Assembly (NCBI GenBank): GCA_041738275.1
Contig: JBGSQD010000146.1
Location: 1 to 22,515 of the forward strand
Length of the DNA stretch: 22,515 bases
Source of the DNA: JACPFJ01 sp041738275
GTDB lineage: Bacteria > Desulfobacterota > Desulfuromonadia > Geobacterales > Pseudopelobacteraceae
Direction: 5' to 3'
Shown: one piece after another, positions 1 to 7,591 of the stretch
Position numbering within the stretch: position 1 is the first letter of the stretch
How the letters are laid out: every line of letters begins with the position of its first letter
The notes under the pieces: generated by a model
The model's database searches: none
What the model was told of the DNA's origin: nothing
The model's input: the letters and a program-made list of their open reading frames with translations, nothing else
Program-made: the position numbers and the translations under genes

Positions 1-156
1 GTCGAGATCGACGACTCGCTGGACAAGGAGTTCAAGCCAGGCCTCTACGAACAGGTTAAATGCTTTCTTGAGGGCCGGATGGAATGTTTCTGTACCCTGG
101 ACCAGCAGGTTGAGCACTGGGATTACTACTGCCGCATGGCAGGATATGAAGGATAA
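1..156 (+). CDS. C-terminal fragment of an unrecognised protein
   Basis: An open frame runs from the first base to a TAA at 154-156, giving the last 51 residues of a protein that begins outside the window. The tail is hydrophilic and contains four cysteines in its final 31 residues (two of them as CFC) and ends in CRMAGYEG. It has no membrane segment. I do not recognise the family. It ends 19 bases before the start of the glycosyltransferase gene on the same strand, so the two are probably co-transcribed, but this does not establish a shared function. The cysteines could bind a metal or cluster; that is speculation. Confidence 0.6.
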   Translation, partial: VEIDDSLDKEFKPGLYEQVKCFLEGRMECFCTLDQQVEHWDYYCRMAGYEG

Positions 157-175
157 TTTACTGCAAGGACAAAAA

Positions 176-898
176 ATGGAAGTTTCCCTGGTAATCCCCG
201 TCCATAACGAGGAAGAAAATATCGAGCCGCTGCTGGCCGAGATTCAAAGCGCGCTTGATGGCATCAATTTTGAAGTGATCTATGTGGATGACGGCAGCAC
301 CGACAATACCCTGCTCCGCCTGAAGAATGCCTCCAAATCAATGCCCTCCTTGAGGATTGTCCGCCATGAACGCAGCTGCGGCCAAAGCACAGCTGTATTG
401 ACCGGCGTCCGGCATGCGAGCGCCCCCTGGATTGCCACACTGGACGGAGACGGGCAGAACGACCCGGCAAATATCCCGAAAATGCTGGCGGAAGCAAAGC
501 GCGGTAAAGGAGCGGGCGAAAAGCCCCTGGTATGTGTCTGTGGCTACCGGCGCACACGTCGTGACACCTGGCTGAAGCGCCTCTCATCCAGGATAGCCAA
601 CCGGGTTCGCAGCGCCCTGCTTAAAGACGACACCCCTGACACCGGCTGCGGCCTGAAGGTCTTTTTACGGGAGGAATTCCTTGCTCTCCCCTATTTTGAC
701 CACATGCACCGTTTTCTGCCGGCCCTGTTCCTGCGCAGCGGAGGGGCAATAGTTTCTGTAGAGGTAAACCACCGGGAAAGAACCCGCGGGGTATCTAAAT
801 ATGGTCTGTTCAATCGTCTCTGGGTCGGTATTGTCGACATTTGCGGCGTAGCCTGGTTGCAGCGACGCTCCAGAGTTCCGAAAATTATCGAAGGATAA
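176..898 (+). CDS. GT2 family glycosyltransferase, polyprenyl-phosphate sugar synthase type (DPM1-like)
   Basis: The 240-residue product is a GT-A fold family 2 transferase. It opens with VSLVIPVHNEEENI, then has the nucleotide-binding VDDGSTDNT (about residues 38-46), the metal-binding DGDGQNDP (about 91-98) and the C-terminal HRERTRGVSKYG typical of dolichol- and undecaprenyl-phosphate sugar synthases. Family knowledge suggests it loads a sugar from an NDP-sugar onto a polyprenyl phosphate at the cytoplasmic face. The ATG at 176 is preferred over in-frame starts at 68 and 146 because AAGGA lies 6 bases upstream, the upstream gene ends at 156, and the family core begins immediately. A LAB_N protein and a GT39 transferase follow, which suggests the lipid-linked sugar is destined for lipid A or core. 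The sugar cannot be read from the sequence. Confidence 0.85.
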   Translation: MEVSLVIPVHNEEENIEPLLAEIQSALDGINFEVIYVDDGSTDNTLLRLKNASKSMPSLRIVRHERSCGQSTAVLTGVRHASAPWIATLDGDGQNDPANIPKMLAEAKRGKGAGEKPLVCVCGYRRTRRDTWLKRLSSRIANRVRSALLKDDTPDTGCGLKVFLREEFLALPYFDHMHRFLPALFLRSGGAIVSVEVNHRERTRGVSKYGLFNRLWVGIVDICGVAWLQRRSRVPKIIEG

Positions 899-905
899 AT
901 TAATT

Positions 906-1202
906 ATGGAATCAAAAAGTATTTGGCTGGCTGTTGGTTTTGTGGGACAAGCTCTTTTTACCATGCGCTTCCTGGTGCAGTGGCTGCAAAGCGAACGGAT
1001 GCGCCGCAGCGTTGTTCCGGAGGCCTTCTGGTATTTCAGTCTACTTGGGGGGGCAACCCTGCTGGCCTATGCGATTCACCGCAAGGACCCGGTTTTTATT
1101 GTCGGACAGGCCTCGGGCCTGTTCATCTATCTGCGCAACCTTTATTTTATTCTGCGCGAACGGAAAGAAATGAAGGCTTCGACCATTCCTCCGGTCGATT
1201 GA
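906..1202 (+). CDS. Small membrane protein with a lipid A biosynthesis N-terminal (LAB_N) domain
   Basis: The product is 98 residues with about three hydrophobic segments, and carries the conserved pattern of the LAB_N domain: GFVGQALFTMRFLVQW near the start, then SVVPEAFWYFSLLGG and a C-terminal GQASGLFIYLRNLYFI. The domain is named from the N-terminal extension of some LpxB proteins but is commonly a stand-alone gene beside GT2 and GT39 genes. Its biochemical role is unsettled. By context it may help present or move the polyprenyl-linked sugar across the inner membrane, which is inference. It begins 7 bases after the GT2 stop. The nearest good ribosome site, AAGGA at 889-893, is rather far (12 bases), so translation may depend on coupling to the upstream gene. 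Confidence 0.85.
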   Translation: MESKSIWLAVGFVGQALFTMRFLVQWLQSERMRRSVVPEAFWYFSLLGGATLLAYAIHRKDPVFIVGQASGLFIYLRNLYFILRERKEMKASTIPPVD

Positions 1203-1221
1203 TTCTTTTGAAAGGCGACTT

Positions 1222-2712
1222 TTGAACTCCGTATATCACCCGACATCAGGGCTTAATAAAAAGCAGCTGTTTCTACTTCTAGCCATTTATTTTTCCATTC
1301 ACCTGTTATTGCGGATATTCGTCTCCGACAGCGCCGAACTTGATGAGGCGGAACAACTGCTGCTGACCCAGGACCTGCGTCTGGGCTACGGCTCTCAACC
1401 GCCTTTGTACACCTGGCTGCTGACAGGGCTCTTTTCCTTGTCAGGCAGTAAAATCCTTGCCCTTGCCGCGCTGAAAAACAGCCTGCTCTTCCTGACCTAT
1501 CTGTTTGTCTACCTGGGCGCCAAAGAGCTCACCAGCGACAATAACCGCGCTGTCATAGCGACGCTCTCGCTGCTGTTGATTCCCCAGATCTTCTGGGAAT
1601 CGCAACGCGATCTGACCCATTCTGTCCTGGGCACCACTGTTGCAGCCTGTACCCTGTTTGTCATGTTGCGGCTGCTGAAAACCGGGCGGCTTCACTACTA
1701 TGCCCTGTTCGGCCTGTGTGCCGGGACCGGGCTTTTGTCCAAGTATAATTACGGTGTGTTTCTGGTCGCTCTGCTCCTGGCTGCAGGGTCCATCAAGAAT
1801 CTGCGCCCCCGGTTGCTGCATCGTAACATGCTGCTCAGTGTCCTTTGTCTGCTGCTGGTCGCTTTCCCCCATGTTTATTGGGCCATAACGAATGTCCAGA
1901 CAACACTTTCCCAGGCGGGTAAATTTCAGGTGGGGCGCTCTTTGGATCTTTTTGCCTCATATTCCCTGGGTTTCCAAAAGCTGCTGATGGCGGTTGTCTC
2001 TTTCCTGGGACTGCTCCTTCCGGTATATGCCCTGTTTTTTTATAGGCGTGGCACAAAGGATTTTGCCGGCGCTAACAGCGGTGATTATGCGGCCCTGGTT
2101 CGGCGGACGCTCCTTACGGGTCTACTGTTGTGCATCCTGATGGTCCTGTTTTTCAAGGTCACTGTTTTTAAAGACCGCTGGATGCAGCCGCTCCTCTTCG
2201 CTACGCCCCTTTATCTGGTGACATTGCCCTGGGCACGCATTACCGCTGTCAACAGCCGCAGATACGCCGGTTTCGCACTGTTTATCGCCCTGGCGGTGCT
2301 TCTGATCATGCCGGGGTACATACTATGCGCCGACCATGTGAATACATTGAGCCGCCTGAATTCACCATATGCGGCCTTAAGCGCTAAACTGCGGCAGAAC
2401 GGGTTCCAGGACGGCCTGATCATCGCCCAGGGAAGGCTGGTGGGTGGAAATCTGAAACTGTTCTTCCCGAAAAGCGTGGTGGTGGCCCCCGAGGTTCCTG
2501 CCTTTGCCGCCCCCCCTGACGCTGACCGGCTGATTGTCTGGGATGCGACAGACAGTGCTGAAATGCCGGACTATCTGCGCAAATTTGCCGGCACCCTTTA
2601 CTCTGCCGATTTGAGCAGTCTGCAGGCACGGTACATTGAGGCGCCGTACAAGTATGTTTCGGACCGTTCAATGCGTCTCGGCTTTTTGCTGCTGCGGGAA
2701 GGAACACCATGA
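1222..2712 (+). CDS. GT39/PMT_2 family integral membrane glycosyltransferase (ArnT-like)
   Basis: The 496-residue protein has many hydrophobic helices over the first ~380 residues followed by a soluble tail, the layout of ArnT and related GT-C transferases. The first extracytoplasmic loop has the acidic DEAEQ (residues about 40-44), expected to hold the catalytic carboxylate, followed by GSQPPLYTWL, a PMT_2 hallmark. Such enzymes take a sugar from a polyprenyl phosphate on the periplasmic side and add it to lipid A, core or protein. The start is TTG at 1222, with AAAGG 6 bases upstream. No nearby ATG would keep the N-terminal sequence. With the two preceding genes it forms a carrier-loading, LAB_N and transferase trio like those used for amino-sugar decoration of lipid A. 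Acceptor and donor are not determined. Confidence 0.85.
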   Translation: MNSVYHPTSGLNKKQLFLLLAIYFSIHLLLRIFVSDSAELDEAEQLLLTQDLRLGYGSQPPLYTWLLTGLFSLSGSKILALAALKNSLLFLTYLFVYLGAKELTSDNNRAVIATLSLLLIPQIFWESQRDLTHSVLGTTVAACTLFVMLRLLKTGRLHYYALFGLCAGTGLLSKYNYGVFLVALLLAAGSIKNLRPRLLHRNMLLSVLCLLLVAFPHVYWAITNVQTTLSQAGKFQVGRSLDLFASYSLGFQKLLMAVVSFLGLLLPVYALFFYRRGTKDFAGANSGDYAALVRRTLLTGLLLCILMVLFFKVTVFKDRWMQPLLFATPLYLVTLPWARITAVNSRRYAGFALFIALAVLLIMPGYILCADHVNTLSRLNSPYAALSAKLRQNGFQDGLIIAQGRLVGGNLKLFFPKSVVVAPEVPAFAAPPDADRLIVWDATDSAEMPDYLRKFAGTLYSADLSSLQARYIEAPYKYVSDRSMRLGFLLLREGTP

Positions 2713-3767
2713 GGGTTCTGGTGGTCAAAATGAGCGCTCTGGGCGACATCATCCATGCCCTTCCTGTTCTCGACTATCTGACCCGTGTTGCGCCCGGGAT
2801 CGAGATTGACTGGGTTGTTGAGGAACCATTCCGGGATCTCCTTGAGGGAAATCCCCTTATTCAACGTCTCCATCTGGTACAGACAAAGATCTGGCGGAAA
2901 AAACCGTTTGCCCCGGAAACCCGACGTGAGATTGGGGCCCTGAAACGTGAGCTCCGAGAACGATCCTATGACATTGTCTTTGATATTCAGGGGAATATGA
3001 AAAGCGGCCTGATCGACTGGTTGAGCGGAGCCAAAATGTGCCTCGGCTTCAGCAGCGAGATCCTTCAGGAACGGCTCAACCAGCTTTTCACCACACAGCA
3101 GATCTCAATCCGGCAGCAGGACTACCATGTCACGGATCAATATCTGCGGCTGGTCAGCGCCCCTTTCGGGCAGGATTTCACGGAAATGGAGCTGACCTCC
3201 GATATTTATACCTCGCCCGAGGAGGATGCTGTTGCTGAAGCGCTTGTGTCGTCCCTGAACAGCGACCCGGTGTTTCTTTTCCAATACGGCACGACCTGGC
3301 AAACCAAGTTCTGGCATGAAACAGGATGGATCGAACTCGGAAAGAACATTATTTCCCGTTATCACGGATCTTCCATTCTGCTTTCCTGGGGCAACGATGG
3401 AGAACACACGGTGGTAACACGGCTTGCCGCGGCGATCGGGCCCGGAGCCAAGGTCATTGAGCGTTATTCACTCAAAGGGCTGACCGCGCTCCTGAAAAAG
3501 GTCGATCTGGTCGTGGGGGGCGACACCGGCCCGGTTCACCTGGCAGCTGCTGTCGGCACGCCAACCGTTTCCTTTTATCGCGCTTCCAACGGCAGGCGTA
3601 GCGGCCCCCGCAGCGACAGGCATGTAATTATCCAGGCCCCCATGAGCTGCACCGCCTGTTTTCGGACAAAGTGCGACAAGGATGAGGTCTGCCGTGACAG
3701 CATAACGGTGCAGGCTGTTGTTCTTGGCATAGAAAAGCTCATTCCGGCCGCCATCTCTACCACATAA
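2709..3767 (+). CDS. GT9 family heptosyltransferase (LPS core)
   Basis: The 352-residue product matches ADP-heptose:LPS heptosyltransferases of GT9. It begins MRVLVVKMSALGDIIHALP, the standard N-terminal Rossmann strand of WaaC/WaaF. In the C-terminal half is VVGGDTGPVHLAAAVGTP, with Asp272 and His277 in the donor-binding DTGPxH signature. Four cysteines at 314, 317, 322 and 328 near the end match a cysteine cluster often seen in GT9 enzymes outside the enterics. Its ATG overlaps the GT39 stop as ATGA, so the genes are translationally coupled. It probably adds a heptose to the inner core on the cytoplasmic face. I cannot separate a WaaC-like from a WaaF-like role, or from a glycan heptosyltransferase acting elsewhere. 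Confidence 0.9.
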   Translation: MRVLVVKMSALGDIIHALPVLDYLTRVAPGIEIDWVVEEPFRDLLEGNPLIQRLHLVQTKIWRKKPFAPETRREIGALKRELRERSYDIVFDIQGNMKSGLIDWLSGAKMCLGFSSEILQERLNQLFTTQQISIRQQDYHVTDQYLRLVSAPFGQDFTEMELTSDIYTSPEEDAVAEALVSSLNSDPVFLFQYGTTWQTKFWHETGWIELGKNIISRYHGSSILLSWGNDGEHTVVTRLAAAIGPGAKVIERYSLKGLTALLKKVDLVVGGDTGPVHLAAAVGTPTVSFYRASNGRRSGPRSDRHVIIQAPMSCTACFRTKCDKDEVCRDSITVQAVVLGIEKLIPAAISTT

Positions 3768-3881
3768 ACTGCCGGTGTGCCGGATCACGCGATTTATAAA
3801 ATCAGCAGGAAAGATAACATGTCGAAGACGCTCGTCAGTGACGCTGCGGGATAGATCGGCCTTTAGTGGAGTTACAGCTAC

Positions 3882-5642
3882 ATGATAAATAATGTTGTTA
3901 CAGAAGGCAGGGTGCCACGTATATTGATGTTCAGGTGGGCATTGTGGTTCATGTTCGCCAACGCAGTCGTCCTGATGCTGATCTCCCTCAATTACCTTAA
4001 ATCCATGCCGATGCCGGACGCCCCTCTGGCACGGCTGTTTCTTGGCCTTTCCTACCCTGGCCATTTCTTTTCTCTGGCAATGTACGTATTCCCGCTCATT
4101 GCAGCAGCGATATTAATCTATCCGCGCCGCAGGTTTGTCTTTGCCCTGGCCATCTTCCTGGAACTGACCCTGGTTCTTGTCATTATCATAGACAGCCTGG
4201 TCTTTGCACAATACCGGTTCCACCTCAATGGCATGGTCTGGAATCTGTTAACGAGCGGCGCGGCCGGAGATGTCCTGCCGGTGACAGGCATACTCTGGCT
4301 GATTCTGCTTATCGCGATCATCTTTATCGTCTTTTGCGAATGGCTGCTGGCAATCACTTCCTGGCGATGGGTGCAGAAAAAGAGACGACATTACGGCATC
4401 GGCATCGGCGCCCTGCTTGCCCTGGTCATCCTCATCGGGCATGGCATGCATGCCTGGGCCGATGCAAACAACTACACATTGATAACCAGCCAGGTGCGCT
4501 ATCTGCCGGCATACAAACCGCTTACCATGAAGCGCTTCATGGTGCGGATGGGATTTGCCGTAAAAAACGAAACCGGAAAGCTTCACCTGATCGCAAATAA
4601 CAGCGCACTGCGCTATCCGCTTGAAACCATCACCTGTGACAAAAACAATCCTAAGAAAATGAATCTGATGCTGATTGTCATCGACAGTTGGCGTTTCGAT
4701 GCCCTGACACCGGAGATCACCCCGAGTATCTGGGAACTTTCGAAAGACAATTTGCGTTTTGACAATCACTTCAGTTCGGGAAATTGCACCCGTTTTGGCA
4801 TCTTCGGGCTTTTCTACGGGCTATACGGCACCTATTGGCACGCCATACTGGCCGAAGAGCGGAGCCCGCTTTTGATGAAGGAGCTGGAAAGGCAGTCATA
4901 CCGGATGGGTATTTTTGCCAGCGCCCCTCTGGTAAATCCTGAGTTTGATCGCACCATATTTGCAGATATCCGTTCCCAGATATCTCTTCGTCAAGAGGGA
5001 GAGCGTCCCTTCCAGCGTGACCGGACGATTACAGACAAGATGCTGAACTTCATTGCAGCGAATCCCGTTGATGCGCCTTTCTTCGGCTTCCTGTTCTATG
5101 ACGCGCCGCATGCCGCTGAACATCCGGCAGATCGGACCCCCTTTCAACCTTCCCTGAAGGAAGTCAATTATCTTGCATTGAACAACAGTTACGATCCACT
5201 GCCATACCTGAACAAATACAAGAACTCCATCCACTATGTGGATGCAATGGTGCAAGAGGTGCTGGAAGCGCTATCCAGGAAAAAACTGCTCGACAGAACC
5301 ATCGTCGTCATCACCGGCGACCATGGCCAGGAATTCAACGACCTGAAGATGAATTACTGGGGGCACACCGGCAATTTTTCCCACTTTCAGACCCAAACTC
5401 CCATGGTCATCCATTGGCCTGGAAAAGATCCCCAGGTGTTTAAACATACCACCAGTCATCTTGACCTGTCGCCGACACTCATGCAGCAGATGTTCGGCTG
5501 TACTAATGATCCTGCAAAATACAGTAACGGTCGTTACCTGCTCGACATCACACCCCGTCCCTATGTGCTGACAAGTTCCTGGGACACCTTTGGCGTTATT
5601 GAACCGGACAGGACAAGTAAGCCTTCATGCCGGGGAGCTTGA
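3882..5642 (+). CDS. YejM/PbgA-like inner-membrane protein (DUF3413 plus sulfatase-fold domain), C-terminus frameshifted
   Basis: As it stands the frame encodes 586 residues. The N-terminal ~190 residues have five hydrophobic segments (DUF3413 region). After a linker, a periplasmic alkaline-phosphatase/sulfatase-fold domain begins with LIVIDSWRFDAL near 265 and includes SSGNCTRFGIFGLFYG and VVITGDHGQEF. E. coli YejM (PbgA) has this layout, binds LPS in the inner membrane and controls LpxC turnover through LapB. It is not known to act as a sulfatase. Position beside LPS genes fits an LPS-sensing or lipid-trafficking role here, which is inference. The last 11 or so residues (after GVIEPDRT) look spurious: the expected tail continues in another frame to 5742. 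The ATG at 3882 has GTGGAG about 10 bases upstream. The 114-base gap before it shows no clear promoter or terminator. Confidence 0.8.
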   Translation: MINNVVTEGRVPRILMFRWALWFMFANAVVLMLISLNYLKSMPMPDAPLARLFLGLSYPGHFFSLAMYVFPLIAAAILIYPRRRFVFALAIFLELTLVLVIIIDSLVFAQYRFHLNGMVWNLLTSGAAGDVLPVTGILWLILLIAIIFIVFCEWLLAITSWRWVQKKRRHYGIGIGALLALVILIGHGMHAWADANNYTLITSQVRYLPAYKPLTMKRFMVRMGFAVKNETGKLHLIANNSALRYPLETITCDKNNPKKMNLMLIVIDSWRFDALTPEITPSIWELSKDNLRFDNHFSSGNCTRFGIFGLFYGLYGTYWHAILAEERSPLLMKELERQSYRMGIFASAPLVNPEFDRTIFADIRSQISLRQEGERPFQRDRTITDKMLNFIAANPVDAPFFGFLFYDAPHAAEHPADRTPFQPSLKEVNYLALNNSYDPLPYLNKYKNSIHYVDAMVQEVLEALSRKKLLDRTIVVITGDHGQEFNDLKMNYWGHTGNFSHFQTQTPMVIHWPGKDPQVFKHTTSHLDLSPTLMQQMFGCTNDPAKYSNGRYLLDITPRPYVLTSSWDTFGVIEPDRTSKPSCRGA

Positions 5643-5742
5643 CATCCTTGACAAAGCTTACCGGCCGATAAAGGGCGCGAAGATCCGTCCTGAAATAACC
5701 CGGAGCGCCATGGAAGGGGTAGGAAGATTTTTCGCCCGTTAA
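5617..5742 (+). other. Out-of-frame C-terminal tail of the YejM-like gene (+1 frame)
   Basis: In the +1 frame, bases 5617-5742 encode VSLHAGELDILDKAYRPI and then a tail ending in EGVGRFFAR with a TAA at 5740-5742. This reads as the natural end of the preceding protein: the zero frame is convincing up to EPDRT (5601-5615) and meaningless from 5616 on. Removing one A from the AA at 5615-5616 would join the frames into about 619 residues. The cause may be a real mutation, a sequencing or assembly error, or, less likely, programmed frameshifting. No slippery run or strong downstream stem is evident at the site. Confidence 0.8.
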
Positions 5743-5793
5743 TCGGAACTCTGTCGCGTGGCAACCAGAATCCAAGCGAGGCTGCTTGAAAGC

Positions 5794-6660
5794 ATGAAAA
5801 CATATCTCTTTATCAATCCTGCCTCCGGGCGATATTCTGCCCAAAGCCTGCAATCTGTACTAGACAGTTTGCATTCCGCCGGACACACACCTGAGGTCTT
5901 CAGGGTACGCACCCCGATTGAGGTGCTCTCCTGCTGCGAAACAGTCAACCAGGCTCCTGGGCCACGGCTGATCATCGTTGCCGCCGGGGACGGAACCTTC
6001 AATGCCGTTGTTAACGGATTGCTGCCAGGCTCGGCAACCCTTGCGGTTCTGCCCTTCGGCACCTCCAACGTACTGGCAGCCGAGATCGGCATTACCTCAA
6101 TAGAAGACGGAATTGCCCGCATTGTTGCCGGGAAAACCCAGCCCCTGTCGGTGGGGCTGCTGGAGTATGAGGATACCTCACGCCGTTTCGTGCTTATGGC
6201 AGGTATTGGCCTGGACGGAGCAGTTGTCAGGGATGTCCGGCCGATAGGCAAAAGGTTCCTGAAGCAGGGGGCTTATGCGCTGTCGGCGCTGGGTAGGGCT
6301 TTGTCATGGGATGCGGCAACGTTCGAGGCAATCACCTCCGATCGTGCAGTATCTTGTCACACCCTCATAGTCTGCAATGCGTCGCGCTACGGCGGCAATT
6401 TCATCCTGTCGCCCGGCACCTCTCCCTTTTCAGCCGGGCTGACGGCAATCTGCATCACCGGTAATCAGCGGCGTACCTATCTGCGCCTTGCCTATGACCT
6501 GTTCCGCGGGAACACCGTGCTAAACAGGGATCTGGTCCGGCTGCCCGTCACCACGATCCGCATTAAAGGGAAAAAACCGATCCAGATCGACGGAGACTTC
6601 ATCGGCTATGGCCCGGCACAGCTATCCGCTTTGCCCGATTTTGCCCGAATAATCGTCTAG
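5794..6660 (+). CDS. Diacylglycerol/lipid kinase family protein (YegS-like, DAGK catalytic domain)
   Basis: The product is about 288 residues from ATG 5794. It starts with YLFINPASG, the first motif of the DAGK/sphingosine kinase family, and contains the nucleotide-binding VAAGDGTFNAVVNGL and LPFGTSNVLA. It ends with the C-terminal beta domain, including QIDGDFIG. Bacterial members phosphorylate diacylglycerol, phosphatidylglycerol or other lipids using ATP. The substrate here is unknown. The open frame extends to a GTG at 5758, which would add 12 residues. I prefer 5794 because the family core begins there, but the ribosome site is weak for both. It follows the YejM-like gene by about 50 bases and may recycle lipid headgroup products of envelope synthesis, by analogy with DgkA. 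That link is inferred. Confidence 0.8.
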   Translation: MKTYLFINPASGRYSAQSLQSVLDSLHSAGHTPEVFRVRTPIEVLSCCETVNQAPGPRLIIVAAGDGTFNAVVNGLLPGSATLAVLPFGTSNVLAAEIGITSIEDGIARIVAGKTQPLSVGLLEYEDTSRRFVLMAGIGLDGAVVRDVRPIGKRFLKQGAYALSALGRALSWDAATFEAITSDRAVSCHTLIVCNASRYGGNFILSPGTSPFSAGLTAICITGNQRRTYLRLAYDLFRGNTVLNRDLVRLPVTTIRIKGKKPIQIDGDFIGYGPAQLSALPDFARIIV

Positions 6661-6705
6661 CCATGGGCCGGAACTGTTATAATTGTATCATTGGAGATAA
6701 AGCTC

Positions 6706-7476
6706 ATGAAGCTCCACCGTTTTTCGAGAACGCAGCTCCTTATCGGCAGGGAAGGCATTGAAACTCTGAGTCAAAGGAGTGTAATGATCTGCGGCATAGG
6801 CGGGGTCGGCAGCTATGCCGCCGAAGCATTGGGTCGGGCAGGCGTCGGCCGCATCACCCTGGTGGATTTCGACGACATCTGCCTGACCAATGTCAACCGG
6901 CAGATTCACGCACTTTCCAGCACTGTCGGCCAGCCCAAGGTGGAGGTCATGGCTGCGCGACTGCGCGACATCAACCCTGCCGCCGAGATCGTGGCGGTCA
7001 AGGTTTTTTTCTCCCAGGACAATGCCGGCCAACTGCTCTCGCCACGACCGGATTATGTTCTGGACGCCATCGATCACTTTACCGCCAAAGCAGCACTGAT
7101 TACGACCTGCCGCGAGCAGGGCATCCCGGTGATCTCCAGCATGGGGGCCGCCAACAAACTTGATCCGGGCAAAATTCATGTTGCCGACATATCCGCCACC
7201 CGCAACTGCCGCATGGCCCGCAGCATGCGCAAGATTCTCCGCAAGGGAGGAATAACCACCGGAGTACAGGTCGTCTACTCCACCGAGGAGCACCGCGAAC
7301 TGGATCCTTCCTCCAGCGGTTGCGGCACGGACTGTATCTGCCCCAATCAAGAAGAACAAACCTTCCGTTGTGAGCATCGCCGCGTAATTCTGGGAAGTAT
7401 TTCCTATCTGCCGTCAATCTTTGGGCTGACCATGGCAGGGGTCGTTGTCAATGAGCTGTTAACCCCAAAACATTGA
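6706..7476 (+). CDS. tcdA: tRNA threonylcarbamoyladenosine dehydratase (ThiF/HesA family)
   Basis: The 256-residue protein belongs to the E1-like ThiF/HesA superfamily. Visible motifs are the ATP-binding GIGGVGSYAAEALGRAG, the VDFDDICLTNVNRQ loop, PDYVLDAIDHFTAK, and the distal SMGAANKLDP with RMARSMRKILRK, all characteristic of TcdA (YgdL/CsdL). TcdA uses ATP to cyclise t6A37 of ANN-decoding tRNAs to ct6A. Several cysteines near the C-terminal third (GCGTDCICP) resemble those of TcdA relatives fed by a CsdA/CsdE sulfur-transfer pair. No such partners are in this window. The ATG at 6706 is chosen over the TTG at 6691 because the TTG overlaps the GGAG ribosome site at 6693-6696. No terminator was found between it and the next promoter. 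Confidence 0.88.
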   Translation: MKLHRFSRTQLLIGREGIETLSQRSVMICGIGGVGSYAAEALGRAGVGRITLVDFDDICLTNVNRQIHALSSTVGQPKVEVMAARLRDINPAAEIVAVKVFFSQDNAGQLLSPRPDYVLDAIDHFTAKAALITTCREQGIPVISSMGAANKLDPGKIHVADISATRNCRMARSMRKILRKGGITTGVQVVYSTEEHRELDPSSSGCGTDCICPNQEEQTFRCEHRRVILGSISYLPSIFGLTMAGVVVNELLTPKH

Positions 7477-7524
7477 CTGTTCACAAGAGTTGATAAAGAA
7501 TTTGCCTTGTTTTATTTTTTCCAT

Positions 7525-7552
7525 TTGAAGTATTCCGGACTACAGCTATACT
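7525..7552 (+). promoter_or_regulatory. Putative sigma70-type promoter for the ferritin-like gene
   Basis: TTGAAG at 7525-7530 and TATACT at 7547-7552 are separated by 16 bases, with AT-rich sequence upstream. Transcription would start near 7559, leaving a leader of about 33 bases with a strong AGGAGG-type ribosome site before the ATG at 7592. Pattern match only. Confidence 0.55.
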
Positions 7553-7591
7553 TGCACCATGAGTAAATCAAATAGGTGACAGGAGGACGAC

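Noticed and set aside
68..175. Longer N-terminus for the GT2 glycosyltransferase
   Set aside because: It would overlap the end of the upstream gene, and the conserved core and ribosome site point to 176.
3646..3695. Cysteine cluster in the heptosyltransferase as a possible novel metal site
   Set aside because: A similar cysteine group near the C-terminus is common among GT9 enzymes, so it is not distinctive.
3768..3881. Possible promoter, terminator or tiny gene between the heptosyltransferase and YejM-like genes
   Set aside because: Only a CCGG/CCGG short symmetry and an 11-codon frame are visible, with nothing convincing.
7559..7579. Six-codon open frame starting at the predicted transcription start of the ferritin-like gene
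   Set aside because: It could be a leaderless leader peptide, but the start site is only predicted, the peptide has no regulatory pattern and no attenuator follows.
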